Shown: piece after piece, positions 15,631-23,508 of the stretch | Layout: each line of letters starts with the position of its first letter | How positions within the stretch are numbered: the stretch's first letter is position 1 | DNA from: Alkalihalobacillus sp. YIM B00296 | GTDB taxonomy: Bacteria; Bacillota; Bacilli; Bacillales; Fictibacillaceae | DNA length: 64,000 nt | Assembly: GCF_020179385.1 (NCBI RefSeq) | Contig: NZ_JAIBLJ010000001.1 | Coordinates: 1 to 64,000 of the forward strand | Direction of reading: 5' to 3' | Program-made: the position numbers and the translations under genes | Notes under the pieces: generated by a model | The model's database searches: none | What the model saw: only the letters and a program-made list of their open reading frames with translations | Told to the model about the DNA's origin: nothing

Positions 15631-15871
15631 AAGCAGCGCCGAAAATGGGCTTAGCACCTCCAGACTTATTCAGAAATTAGTAGGATCGGTCCATAGTTAA
15701 AGTTTTTGCTTTTTATGAAAGTATAATTTCGAATATGATTAACTCAGAGGAAGTATGGGGTTGTCACAAAAGATAAATTGTAAGACATATTAGAATCGAA
15801 GTTAGCATAAACATTTATGTTATGATGTAAACCTAGCTTATCATGAAATAGTATGAGGAACAATCGTTCTC

Positions 15872-15970
15872 TTATCCACAAAAAGAAGTGGATAACTTGT
15901 GGGTAAGATGTTTATAAAGTAAATAATTGGTTAAATTTCAATGTGTATACTGTGAGTAAAGTTATCCACA
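15872..15970. promoter_or_regulatory. DnaA-box cluster in the sda-yqeG intergenic region
   Basis: Two perfect DnaA boxes TTATCCACA lie at 15872-15880 and 15962-15970. Near-matches on the other strand lie at 15887-15895 (AGTGGATAA), 15898-15906 (TGTGGGTAA), 15942-15950 (TGTGTATAC) and 15951-15959 (TGTGAGTAA). Six sites in about 100 bases is far above chance. B. subtilis has a known DnaA-box cluster at this same locus, and sda is DnaA-activated there. The cluster probably links replication status to sda expression and may also titrate DnaA. Confidence 0.85.
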
Positions 15971-16183
15971 TATTCTGATAATGTCGAATTTTGTCGAAAA
16001 ATTTTTGTTTTTTCCATACACGAATGAATGATTTCGATAGGAAGTTCACTTTACATTTAACAAAACTGTTTTTTTGATAAATTCTTCAAGGTTTAATCAT
16101 CGGGAAAAAATCATTGTCGAAGAATAAAATATTGATACAATAAGGTAGGACTGAAGTAGAATTGGATACGAGGTGTTTGGGTA

Positions 16184-16699
16184 GTGTTTAAACAATTATT
16201 ACCGAATGAACATGTTCCTTCTATCTATGATATAGATGCGAATGAGTTATTGAAAAGAGGCATAAAAGGAATTATTACTGATCTTGATAATACCCTGGTC
16301 GAATGGGATCGCCCCGAGGCTACACCTGAATTGATCAAGTGGTTTGCGATGCTGAAGGATAAAGGGTTACAAGTTACGATCGTTTCTAATAATAACGAGG
16401 AGCGGGTACGGAGTTTTTCTTATCCTTTGAACCTACCGTTTATATTCAGGGCACGTAAACCGATGACAAAAGCGTTCAAACGAGCTGCGAAAAATATGAA
16501 ACTGCAACACAATGAAGTTGTTGTCGTAGGAGATCAAATCTTCACGGATGTCCTCGGAGGGAATCGACTGGGATTATATACCATCCTCGTCGTGCCTGTC
16601 GCTAAAAGTGATGGGCTGGCTACAAAGCTGAATCGATATATGGAGCGTCATGTATTACAATGGATGAAGCGTAAAGGCTTAATTAATTGGGAGGAATGA
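16184..16699 (+). CDS. yqeG: YqeG family HAD-IIIA phosphatase
   Basis: A 171-residue HAD phosphatase of subclass IIIA. Motif I is GIITDLDNTLVEWD, with Asp33 and Asp35; motif II is the VSNNNEERV segment; ARKPMTKAF gives the lysine, and VVGDQIFTDVLGGNRLG gives the metal-binding aspartates. The start is GTG with a moderate AGGTG site. It heads the conserved yqeG-yqeH-aroE-yhbY-nadD operon and ends one to four bases before yqeH begins. The family is related to mitochondrial phosphatidylglycerophosphate phosphatases, but the substrate in Bacillus is not established. Confidence 0.92.
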   Translation: MFKQLLPNEHVPSIYDIDANELLKRGIKGIITDLDNTLVEWDRPEATPELIKWFAMLKDKGLQVTIVSNNNEERVRSFSYPLNLPFIFRARKPMTKAFKRAAKNMKLQHNEVVVVGDQIFTDVLGGNRLGLYTILVVPVAKSDGLATKLNRYMERHVLQWMKRKGLINWEE

Positions 16700-16702
16700 T
16701 TG

Positions 16703-17809
16703 TTGAGTAATCCGATTTTATGTGAGGGCTGCGGTGTACCTATTCAGACTGAAAAGAAAGACCTGTTAGGATATACCCCTCCATCAGCATTGAAAAGAGA
16801 GCAAGTGATTTGCCAACGTTGTTTTCGTCTGAAACATTATAATGAAATACAAGAAGTATCGCTAACAGACCAGGACTATCGCAAGATTTTGTCTGGCATA
16901 GGCTCTAAGGAAGCTTTGGTTGTCAAGATTGTCGATATATTTGATTTTAGTGGAAGCTGGTTGGCTGGGATTCATCGGTTCGTCGGGAAGAACCAGATCT
17001 TGCTGGTTGGCAACAAGCTTGATCTTCTGCCTAAATCGATCAAGCCTAATAAAATCAAACATTGGATGAAATATGAAGCAAAACAGTTAGGTGTGAAGGT
17101 GATTGATGTGGAGTTGATGAGTGCAGAAAAGGGGATGAATGTTAAAGAGGTTGCAGCAACCATAGAAGAACACCGGAAAAATAAAGATGTATACATAGTC
17201 GGTGCAACGAATGTCGGAAAATCCACATTCATCAACCAACTGATCAAAGAATACAGTGAGGAAGCCTCCTCATTGATTACGACGTCTCATTTTCCTGGAA
17301 CCACATTGGATCTCATTGAAATTCCCTTAGACGAAAAAAGCTCACTTTATGATACACCAGGAATTATTAATCATCATCAGATTGCGCACTATATGAATGA
17401 AAAAGACCTTAAAAAGATTACTCCGAGAAAAGAGGTCAAACCAAAGGTGTACCAATTGAATGAAGGACAAACTTTATTTTTCGGGGGGCTTGCTCGTTTT
17501 GACTTTGAATCAGGACCAAAGCAGTCATTCATCTGCTACTTGTCGAACGAATTACCAATCCACCGTACCAAGCTTGAAAAAGCTTCAGATCTTTATCAAA
17601 AACAAGTAGGTGACCTGCTCACTCCCCCTGATCCAGAAGACGTTGAACAATTGCCTGCATTGTCCAAACACGAATTTACGATTAAGCAAGACAAGACTGA
17701 TATCGTTTTTTCAGGGCTCGGTTGGATCACTGTATCCTCCGCCCCTGCGAGAGTGGCAGCATATGCGCCTGAAGGGGTGGGTGTCCATGTTCGCACAGCC
17801 CTTGTCTAA
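16703..17809 (+). CDS. yqeH: Ribosome biogenesis GTPase YqeH
   Basis: A circularly permuted GTPase of about 368 residues needed for 30S subunit assembly. An N-terminal zinc finger (CEGCGVP with CQRCFRLKHY) precedes the GTPase domain. The G4 motif NKLD comes before the P-loop GATNVGKST, followed by a TTSHFPGTTLD switch region and DTPG (G3), which proves the permutation. TTG at 16703, 8 bases after GGAGG, is the likely start, although a TTG just before it is also possible. The 3' end overlaps aroE by 23 bases, indicating translational coupling. Confidence 0.94.
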   Translation: MSNPILCEGCGVPIQTEKKDLLGYTPPSALKREQVICQRCFRLKHYNEIQEVSLTDQDYRKILSGIGSKEALVVKIVDIFDFSGSWLAGIHRFVGKNQILLVGNKLDLLPKSIKPNKIKHWMKYEAKQLGVKVIDVELMSAEKGMNVKEVAATIEEHRKNKDVYIVGATNVGKSTFINQLIKEYSEEASSLITTSHFPGTTLDLIEIPLDEKSSLYDTPGIINHHQIAHYMNEKDLKKITPRKEVKPKVYQLNEGQTLFFGGLARFDFESGPKQSFICYLSNELPIHRTKLEKASDLYQKQVGDLLTPPDPEDVEQLPALSKHEFTIKQDKTDIVFSGLGWITVSSAPARVAAYAPEGVGVHVRTALV

Positions 17810-18623
17810 ATATGCGGTCATCGGTGATCCGATTACGCAGTCGTTGTCCCCAGATATCCATAATGCATGTTTTCATCAAATGGAAATGGAAGCGAAGTAC
17901 GACGCAGTGCATGTAGGTAAAGAAGAATTGGCACCAAAAGTACAATCGCTCATCCAATCGGGTTACAAAGGATTCAATGTGACCATACCTCATAAAGTAG
18001 ATATCATCGGACTATTGGATGAAATCGACCCCTTTGCTGATGCGATCGGAGCAGTGAACACAGTAGTCGTTGAAGGGTCTTCCCTGAAAGGATACAATAC
18101 AGACGGTCCTGGGTTTTATCAAGCTTTGCTCCAAGTTCATCCTTTCAATCTAAAAGAAGCGCATATTCTCGTGATCGGTGCTGGAGGCGCAGCCAGGGCG
18201 ATTGTAAAGACTTTCCTTTTGCAGGGGATCAAAAAGGTTTCTGTTACAAACCGGACAGCGGGTAAAGCAGAACAGTTGCTTGAAGGAAGCATTGGTCTCC
18301 CCGTATCATTAGAAGAGGCCGAAGCGAACCTAGGACAATATGATATCGTCATCAATACGACCCCGATCGGAATGATCCAAAACCTCCATGCAACACCCAT
18401 TTCTACGGAGCATTTGGAATCCCACACAGATGTAGTCGACATCATTTATAACCCATTGATGACGAAGTTCTTGAAACAAGGGCTGGAAAAAGGCTGTACG
18501 ATCCAAAATGGCGTACCTATGTTTATATATCAAGCAGCCCTTTCATTTGAACTTTGGACGGGAATGCAACCCGACCTCAGTTTGATGAAAAAAACAGTTG
18601 AACAGAAGCTTGGAGGGAAATGA
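17787..18623 (+). CDS. aroE: Shikimate dehydrogenase (NADP+)
   Basis: A 278-residue enzyme reducing 3-dehydroshikimate to shikimate in chorismate synthesis. Substrate-binding blocks SLSPDIHN and FNVTIPHK (catalytic lysine) and AVNTVV lie in the N-terminal domain; NTDGPGF follows, then the NADP-binding loop GAGGAARAIV and NRTAGKAEQL, and NTTPIGM. A longer frame is open upstream, but the ATG at 17787 agrees with the family length and has GGGGTGGGTG in front of it; a GTG two codons earlier is an alternative. It overlaps the end of yqeH and runs straight into yhbY. Confidence 0.94.
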   Translation: MFAQPLSKYAVIGDPITQSLSPDIHNACFHQMEMEAKYDAVHVGKEELAPKVQSLIQSGYKGFNVTIPHKVDIIGLLDEIDPFADAIGAVNTVVVEGSSLKGYNTDGPGFYQALLQVHPFNLKEAHILVIGAGGAARAIVKTFLLQGIKKVSVTNRTAGKAEQLLEGSIGLPVSLEEAEANLGQYDIVINTTPIGMIQNLHATPISTEHLESHTDVVDIIYNPLMTKFLKQGLEKGCTIQNGVPMFIYQAALSFELWTGMQPDLSLMKKTVEQKLGGK

Positions 18624-18625
18624 AT

Positions 18626-18919
18626 ATGCTAACTGGAAAACAAAAACGTTTTTTACGTTCAAAAGCACATCACCTTGATCCAATATTCCAGGTGGGAAAA
18701 GGCGGTACGAATGAGAATATGCATTCACAAATCAATGAGGCACTAGAAGCTCGTGAGCTGATCAAGGTCAGTGTCCTGCAAAATTGTGAGGAAGATAAGG
18801 ATACAGTCGCGGAAAACCTGACAGAAAAAACAGGGGCGGAGCTCGTTCAAGTAATCGGAAATACAATTGTTTTATATAAAGAATCAAAAGAGAAAAAAAC
18901 GATAGAGCTGCCCTCCTGA
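18626..18919 (+). CDS. yhbY: YhbY family RNA-binding protein (CRM domain)
   Basis: A 97-residue single CRM-domain protein (YqeI in B. subtilis) associated with pre-50S ribosomal particles. The N-terminus MLTGKQKRFLRSKAHHLDPI and the GKGG loop identify it, and LIKVSVLQNC and VQVIGNTIVLYK follow. An ATG two codons earlier overlaps the aroE stop, but the spacing from GGAGGG favours 18626. It is co-transcribed with aroE and nadD. Confidence 0.93.
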   Translation: MLTGKQKRFLRSKAHHLDPIFQVGKGGTNENMHSQINEALEARELIKVSVLQNCEEDKDTVAENLTEKTGAELVQVIGNTIVLYKESKEKKTIELPS

Positions 18920-18925
18920 ACTGAT

Positions 18926-19510
18926 ATGGATAAGCAAAGGATCGGAATACTCGGGGGTACGTTTGACCCGCCTCACATCGGTCATCTTATCATGGCCCAA
19001 GAAGCGGCTGAGCAATGTAACTTGGATAAGGTATGGTTCATGCCGAATGCATCGCCTCCACATAAAAAAGAGAAGGGGGTATCACCCGGTAATGATCGGG
19101 TAGAAATGGTGAAAAGATTGATTGATAGGGTGGGCAGGTTCAAACTTTTATTGATTGAATTTGAACGAGAAGGACCATCGTACACAGTTGACACGATGAA
19201 AGAGCTGAAAGGTAAGCACCCAGATACCGAATTCTTCTTTATCATTGGCGGTGATAGCGTTGAAGCACTGCACACGTGGGATAGGATCGATGAATTGGTG
19301 GAAATCGTCACTTTCATCGGCATAAAGCGACCGGGACATGAATTTGAAAGTCCATATCTTGACAAGATCATAGCCATCGAAGTACCATTGATCGGAATAT
19401 CTTCGACAATGTTAAGGGAACGGTTCCGTCATGAAAAAAACACCAAATATTATGTGACTGAAGAAGTAAGAGAATACATCGAGGTGAATCGGTTATATGA
19501 CAAAAGATGA
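18926..19510 (+). CDS. nadD: Nicotinate-nucleotide adenylyltransferase
   Basis: A 194-residue nucleotidyltransferase making deamido-NAD from nicotinate mononucleotide and ATP, an essential step of NAD synthesis. The class signature GGTFDPPHIGHL is at residues 10-21, with its HxGH-type histidines; FFIIGGDSVEALHTW and GISSTMLRER are the other nucleotide-binding parts. Its ribosome site is weak, which suggests coupling to yhbY 6 bases upstream. It overlaps yqeK by 14 bases. Confidence 0.95.
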   Translation: MDKQRIGILGGTFDPPHIGHLIMAQEAAEQCNLDKVWFMPNASPPHKKEKGVSPGNDRVEMVKRLIDRVGRFKLLLIEFEREGPSYTVDTMKELKGKHPDTEFFFIIGGDSVEALHTWDRIDELVEIVTFIGIKRPGHEFESPYLDKIIAIEVPLIGISSTMLRERFRHEKNTKYYVTEEVREYIEVNRLYDKR

Positions 19511-20072
19511 AGCGTTGGAAATTGTCAAAGAACAATTGACTGACCACCGTTATCAACATACGATTGGTGTTATGGATACAGCAATCCGATTAGCAGAAAG
19601 ATTTGGGGAAGATTCGGAAAAAGCGATGATGGCTGCCATTTTTCACGACTATGCCAAATTCCGTCCAAAGGATGAAATGAAATCGATCATTCTTGAACAA
19701 AAGCTTGGGGAAGATTTATTGCTGTATAGCTCAGAACTCTGGCATGCGCCAGTCGGTGCTTATCTTGTCAGAACGGAAGTCGGGATCGAGGATGAAGAAA
19801 TCCTGCAAGCAATCAAGAGTCATACCTCAGGAAGACCTGGCATGACGCTGTTAGAGAAAATCATCTTCTTAGCTGATTATATCGAACCGGGGAGATATTT
19901 TCCCGGCGTGGATGATGTCAGGTCTACAGCAGAAGAAAATCTGGATAGTGCCATAAAACAATCTTTGGTGAATACCATTATATTTCTAATGAAAAGAAAT
20001 CAACTGGTTCACCCGGAAACATTACACACATATAACGATATGGTTCATCAACAAGGAGGAAAAAATGAATGA
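19497..20072 (+). CDS. yqeK: HD-domain bis(5'-nucleosyl)-tetraphosphatase YqeK
   Basis: A 191-residue HD-domain protein. YqeK-type enzymes hydrolyse diadenosine tetraphosphate symmetrically to ADP. An HRYQHTIGVMDTA histidine and the metal-binding pair in AAIFHDYAKFRP are followed by LWHAPVGAYL and SHTSGRPGMTLLEKIIFLADYIEPGR, all typical of the family. The long overlap with nadD and the 4-base overlap with rsfS mark tight translational coupling within the operon. Confidence 0.93.
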   Translation: MTKDEALEIVKEQLTDHRYQHTIGVMDTAIRLAERFGEDSEKAMMAAIFHDYAKFRPKDEMKSIILEQKLGEDLLLYSSELWHAPVGAYLVRTEVGIEDEEILQAIKSHTSGRPGMTLLEKIIFLADYIEPGRYFPGVDDVRSTAEENLDSAIKQSLVNTIIFLMKRNQLVHPETLHTYNDMVHQQGGKNE

Positions 20073-20422
20073 CTTCAAATGAATTGGTAGAATTGGCCGT
20101 ACACGCTCTTGACGATAAAAGAGCTGAAAATATAGTCGTCTTGGATGTTCAAGGGATTTCACTTGTAGCAGATTACTTCATAATTTGTCATGGGAATTCA
20201 GAAAAGCAAGTTGAAGCAATCGCTCGTGAAGTAAAGGACCGTGCTCAGGAAAAAGAATATCCCGTCAAACGTTTAGAAGGGTTGGATCAGTCTCGCTGGG
20301 TACTGATCGATCTTGGGGATGTCATCGTCCACATCTTCCACAAAGATGAGCGGATGTATTATAACCTTGAGAAACTATGGGGAGACGCCCCGACTTTGAA
20401 TATAGAATCCATGTTGACATAA
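20069..20422 (+). CDS. rsfS: Ribosomal silencing factor RsfS
   Basis: This 117-residue protein of the Iojap/RsfS family binds uL14 on the 50S subunit and blocks subunit joining in starving cells. Recognisable blocks are NIVVLDVQGISLVADYFIICHG, NSEKQVEAIA and DQSRWVLIDLGDVIVHIFHKDERMYYNLEKLW. AAGGAGG precedes the ATG, which overlaps the yqeK stop. Confidence 0.95.
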   Translation: MTSNELVELAVHALDDKRAENIVVLDVQGISLVADYFIICHGNSEKQVEAIAREVKDRAQEKEYPVKRLEGLDQSRWVLIDLGDVIVHIFHKDERMYYNLEKLWGDAPTLNIESMLT

Positions 20423-20434
20423 CGGGTGAAATCC

Positions 20435-21184
20435 ATGAGCTATCAACATTTTGCAGGATTGTATGATCGATTGATGGAGGATGCGCCTTATGATATGTGG
20501 GTCACCTTTGTCACCAATGCTGTAGAGTCTTTCAGCAACGGCCATGGCCATTCTTTACTTGATATAGGATGCGGGACCGGTGAGATATCAACCCGTCTAG
20601 CCCAAATCGGATATCATGTGACAGGGGTCGATCTATCGGAAGAAATGCTTGCTGTTGCAAGAAGGAAAGCAGAACAAAACGGCCTTGAGATCCCTTTTTA
20701 TCAACAAGACATGAGAGATTTGGATGGATTCACACACCAAGACATTGCCGTCATCTTTTGTGATTCTCTCAATTATCTTCGGACACCTGAAGATGTCAAG
20801 ACGACTTTCCATACAGTTTACAAGTCTTTAAGGAATGATGGCCTGCTTCTATTCGATGTTCATACGTTATATAAGATTTCAGAGGTCTTCTCTGGTCATA
20901 CTTTTTCGATGAGTGATGAGGAAATCAGTTATATTTGGGAATGCCACCCAGGTGAAGAAGAGGGAAGTGTCTATCATGATCTATCATTCTTCCTGCATGT
21001 TGGGGATGCCCTCTACCGTCGATATGATGAAAATCATTTTCAGAAAACCTACGCTATAGAAACATATCGATATTTATTGAACGAAACAGGTTTTGAGATT
21101 CTCGCTCTTACGGCAGATTTTACGGATCGCAAACCAGTGGGAACCTCAGAGCGTGTGTTTTTTGTAGCTAGAAAAAAAGTATGA
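20435..21184 (+). CDS. yqeM: Class I SAM-dependent methyltransferase YqeM
   Basis: A 249-residue methyltransferase. The SAM-binding motif I LLDIGCGTGEIS and the acidic VTGVDLSEEML strand are clear, followed by FYQQDMRDL and VIFCDSLNYL. The substrate is unknown. It is the last gene of the yqeG operon in B. subtilis as well. A GTG at 20426 is in frame, but the ATG at 20435 gives the N-terminus MSYQHFAGLYDRLM that fits the family and uses GGGTGA as its ribosome site. It is convergent with comER. Confidence 0.88.
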   Translation: MSYQHFAGLYDRLMEDAPYDMWVTFVTNAVESFSNGHGHSLLDIGCGTGEISTRLAQIGYHVTGVDLSEEMLAVARRKAEQNGLEIPFYQQDMRDLDGFTHQDIAVIFCDSLNYLRTPEDVKTTFHTVYKSLRNDGLLLFDVHTLYKISEVFSGHTFSMSDEEISYIWECHPGEEEGSVYHDLSFFLHVGDALYRRYDENHFQKTYAIETYRYLLNETGFEILALTADFTDRKPVGTSERVFFVARKKV

Positions 21185-21215
21185 TGAAGTTGAATTTAAA
21201 TTTGCCATTCCAAAA

Positions 21216-21262
21216 TAAAAACTCGAATGATGACCTATAGAAGGCATCGATTCGAGTTTTTA
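21216..21262. terminator. Bidirectional terminator between yqeM and comER
   Basis: AAAAACTCGAAT pairs with ATTCGAGTTTTT around a longer GATG/CATC-tipped loop, with A and T tracts on both sides, between convergent genes. Confidence 0.85.
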
Positions 21263-21319
21263 TTTAAAATGAGATAAAAAAAGGAAAAAGGGTTTCTTTT
21301 ATAGAATTATACCTTGATC

Positions 21320-22147
21320 CTAATATTGCTTTGTAAATTGTTGTTCAACTGCTTCACAATCTTCCTTGTATTTTTCATGGGTCCTTTTAATGACATTGTT
21401 GAACAGAGGGCCAAGTTCCGCATCAAACACCTTCAACGCTTCTCCTGTCACCCCGCCTTTGACACATACCTTTTGAAGTAATGTGGGCAGCGTATAAATC
21501 TCCTTCTCTAACAATTTACCCATTCCTACGATCATTTCGCTCACAAGTTGAGTTGCTTGTTCTTTGGAGATAGCCGTCTCCTCTACAGCGCCATCGATAT
21601 AAGCTTGAAGTAAGTAACTGAAAAAAGCAGGACCTACACTGGATAAATCGGAAGCTACTCTCGTAATTGATTGATCGATCTCAATCGGAGTGGAAATCTT
21701 ACTCATCAATTTTTTCAGATTTTTCTTGTGTGTGGGTGTGCAACGTTTGCCATATGTCATTAGAGACGCACCAGAAAATGCTCTGTTTGTAACACTTGGT
21801 ATTACTCTGGCAACAGAGCAAGGACTGACTTCTTCCAATTGTTCAACAGAAATTGGACTTGTAATCGATACGATTAACTTCTCGCTCGTCAAATACGGAG
21901 CAATAGTTTCTATTAAAGCGTGGTACTCGAGCGGTTTGACACATAGAAAAATGATATCTGAAAAGGAAGCGACTTCACTGTTCGATTTTCCGACATTCAG
22001 GCCAGGGTATTGAACTTTTAACGCTTCCGCTTTTCGAGCAGTTCGATTGATGATCATTAAATCGGACGGCCTTACAGCTAACGATTCCATAAAAGCAGAG
22101 ATCAGTATCGTCCCCATGTTCCCTGTCCCTATAATGCCAACTTTCAT
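21320..22147 (-). CDS. comER: Late competence protein ComER (pyrroline-5-carboxylate reductase-like)
   Basis: A 275-residue protein with a Rossmann dinucleotide site (KVGIIGTGNMG at residues 2-12) and the P5C reductase layout, including NRTARKAEAL, FLCVKPLEY and SSVGPAFFSYLLQAYIDGAVE. In B. subtilis comER lies divergent from comEABC and influences competence and sporulation entry. AAAGGAGGGTG lies in front of the ATG at 22147, so the 12 codons open upstream are not used. The frame is intact. True P5C reductase activity has not been shown for this subgroup. Confidence 0.88.
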   Translation of the reverse strand: MKVGIIGTGNMGTILISAFMESLAVRPSDLMIINRTARKAEALKVQYPGLNVGKSNSEVASFSDIIFLCVKPLEYHALIETIAPYLTSEKLIVSITSPISVEQLEEVSPCSVARVIPSVTNRAFSGASLMTYGKRCTPTHKKNLKKLMSKISTPIEIDQSITRVASDLSSVGPAFFSYLLQAYIDGAVEETAISKEQATQLVSEMIVGMGKLLEKEIYTLPTLLQKVCVKGGVTGEALKVFDAELGPLFNNVIKRTHEKYKEDCEAVEQQFTKQY

Positions 22148-22254
22148 ATATACACCCTCCTTTTGACCGTCTTCTATCTTCAAATGTATGTGTAGCTGTT
22201 TTCATTTATGAATAAAAACACTGTACAAACACGATTGAGTAAAGAGGTGATACT

Positions 22255-22872
22255 TTGAATTGGAATTCCTTTTCGAATAGGGAAAAAATTTTTATGTTAA
22301 TGATCGTAGTTCTTATTGGAGGAATTCTTTGGTTGTCGCGTGGGACAATTGCGGATTCTGATGCTTCATCAATACCGGCATCTATAGAAAAAAGAGATGA
22401 CAGTTCACCACAGGATCCAGTTAAAGAAAAAGAGGCAGACATCACAAAAGAGACATTAGTGGTCGATGTAAAGGGAGCTGTACGTAAACCGGGTGATTTT
22501 GAAATGAAATCAGGCAAGCGGGTGAATGATGTTGTTCAGCTTGCAGGAGGTTTCAGTAAAGGTGCAGATGTCAACAGTATCAACTTAGCGCAAGTCCTAG
22601 TCGATGAGATGGTCATATATGTTGCAAAAGTAGGAGAGGAAGCACTTCCTGTGGTTTCCAATGAAAAAGAAGATGGGAAGATTGACATCAACCGTGCAGA
22701 GGATACAGAACTTGAGACGATTCCTGGCATCGGACCTTCGAAAGCTGGAGCTATCATCGCTTATCGAGAAGAAAATGGACCGTTTTCTTCTATTGATACT
22801 TTAGTGAATGTTCCAGGCATAGGGCAAAAAACACTTGAACAATTAAAAGAATATATCACTGCAAGTAAATAG
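22255..22872 (+). CDS. comEA: Competence DNA receptor ComEA
   Basis: A 205-residue membrane-anchored DNA-binding protein that takes up double-stranded DNA during transformation. After an N-terminal membrane segment (about residues 12-28) comes a charged spacer. Next is a SLBB domain (VVDVKGAVRKPGDFEM to INLAQVLVDEMVIYV), and then a helix-hairpin-helix pair (DINRAEDTELETIPGIGPSKAGAI and LVNVPGIGQKTLEQL). Translation starts at a TTG after GAGGTGA. The gene is open although the downstream channel gene comEC is broken. Confidence 0.95.
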   Translation: MNWNSFSNREKIFMLMIVVLIGGILWLSRGTIADSDASSIPASIEKRDDSSPQDPVKEKEADITKETLVVDVKGAVRKPGDFEMKSGKRVNDVVQLAGGFSKGADVNSINLAQVLVDEMVIYVAKVGEEALPVVSNEKEDGKIDINRAEDTELETIPGIGPSKAGAIIAYREENGPFSSIDTLVNVPGIGQKTLEQLKEYITASK

Positions 22873-22933
22873 GATTGCACAGTCGACATTCTATCGATAA
22901 ACTTAAAGGTACAAGGGAAGGGGGCTTTCGATT

Positions 22934-23506
22934 TTGGGACGTATTTCTTGGAACCAGTATTTTATGGCACAGAGTTCTTTGCTTGCTCTGCGGAGTACAT
23001 GTGAGAGATTAGCGGTCGGAGCGACGATCGTCAGAGATAAACGGATTATAGCTGGAGGTTATAACGGATCGATTTCAGGCGGGGTCCATTGCCGGGATGA
23101 AGGGTGTTATGTCATTGAAGGACATTGCGTACGAACGATCCATGCAGAAATGAATGCACTTCTTCAATGTGCTAAGTTCGGTGTACTGACAGACGGCGCT
23201 GAAATTTATGTGACTCATTTTCCATGTCTTCAATGTTGCAAGGCGATTATCCAGAGCGGGATCAAGAAAGTCTATTATGCTGCAGATTATAAAAACCATC
23301 CGTATGCGATAGACTTGTTTAAACAATCAGGCGTTGGAACTGAGCTAGTCGTGCTTGAAGATCGATATGATTTGACATCTTCAGCGAAACGGGATTTGGC
23401 TATGGAATTGCTCGAGGAACTATCAAAACACATAGATGATGAAGACATTTTAGGACGCCTGAATGAAAAGTTCATTAAATTATACGGAGTCAATGGTCCT
23501 TCCTGA
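22934..23506 (+). CDS. comEB: ComEB, deoxycytidylate deaminase family
   Basis: A 190-residue zinc deaminase of the dCMP deaminase family, the second gene of the comE operon. The catalytic HAEMNALLQ and the zinc ligands in THFPCLQCCKAI are intact, with an additional CRDEGC cluster upstream. It converts dCMP to dUMP in relatives; in competence it is dispensable for uptake but affects cell-pole localisation of the machinery. It starts at TTG 22934 with a long GGGAAGGGGG site, and comEC begins 2 bases after its stop. Confidence 0.93.
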   Translation: MGRISWNQYFMAQSSLLALRSTCERLAVGATIVRDKRIIAGGYNGSISGGVHCRDEGCYVIEGHCVRTIHAEMNALLQCAKFGVLTDGAEIYVTHFPCLQCCKAIIQSGIKKVYYAADYKNHPYAIDLFKQSGVGTELVVLEDRYDLTSSAKRDLAMELLEELSKHIDDEDILGRLNEKFIKLYGVNGPS

Positions 23507-23508
23507 TA

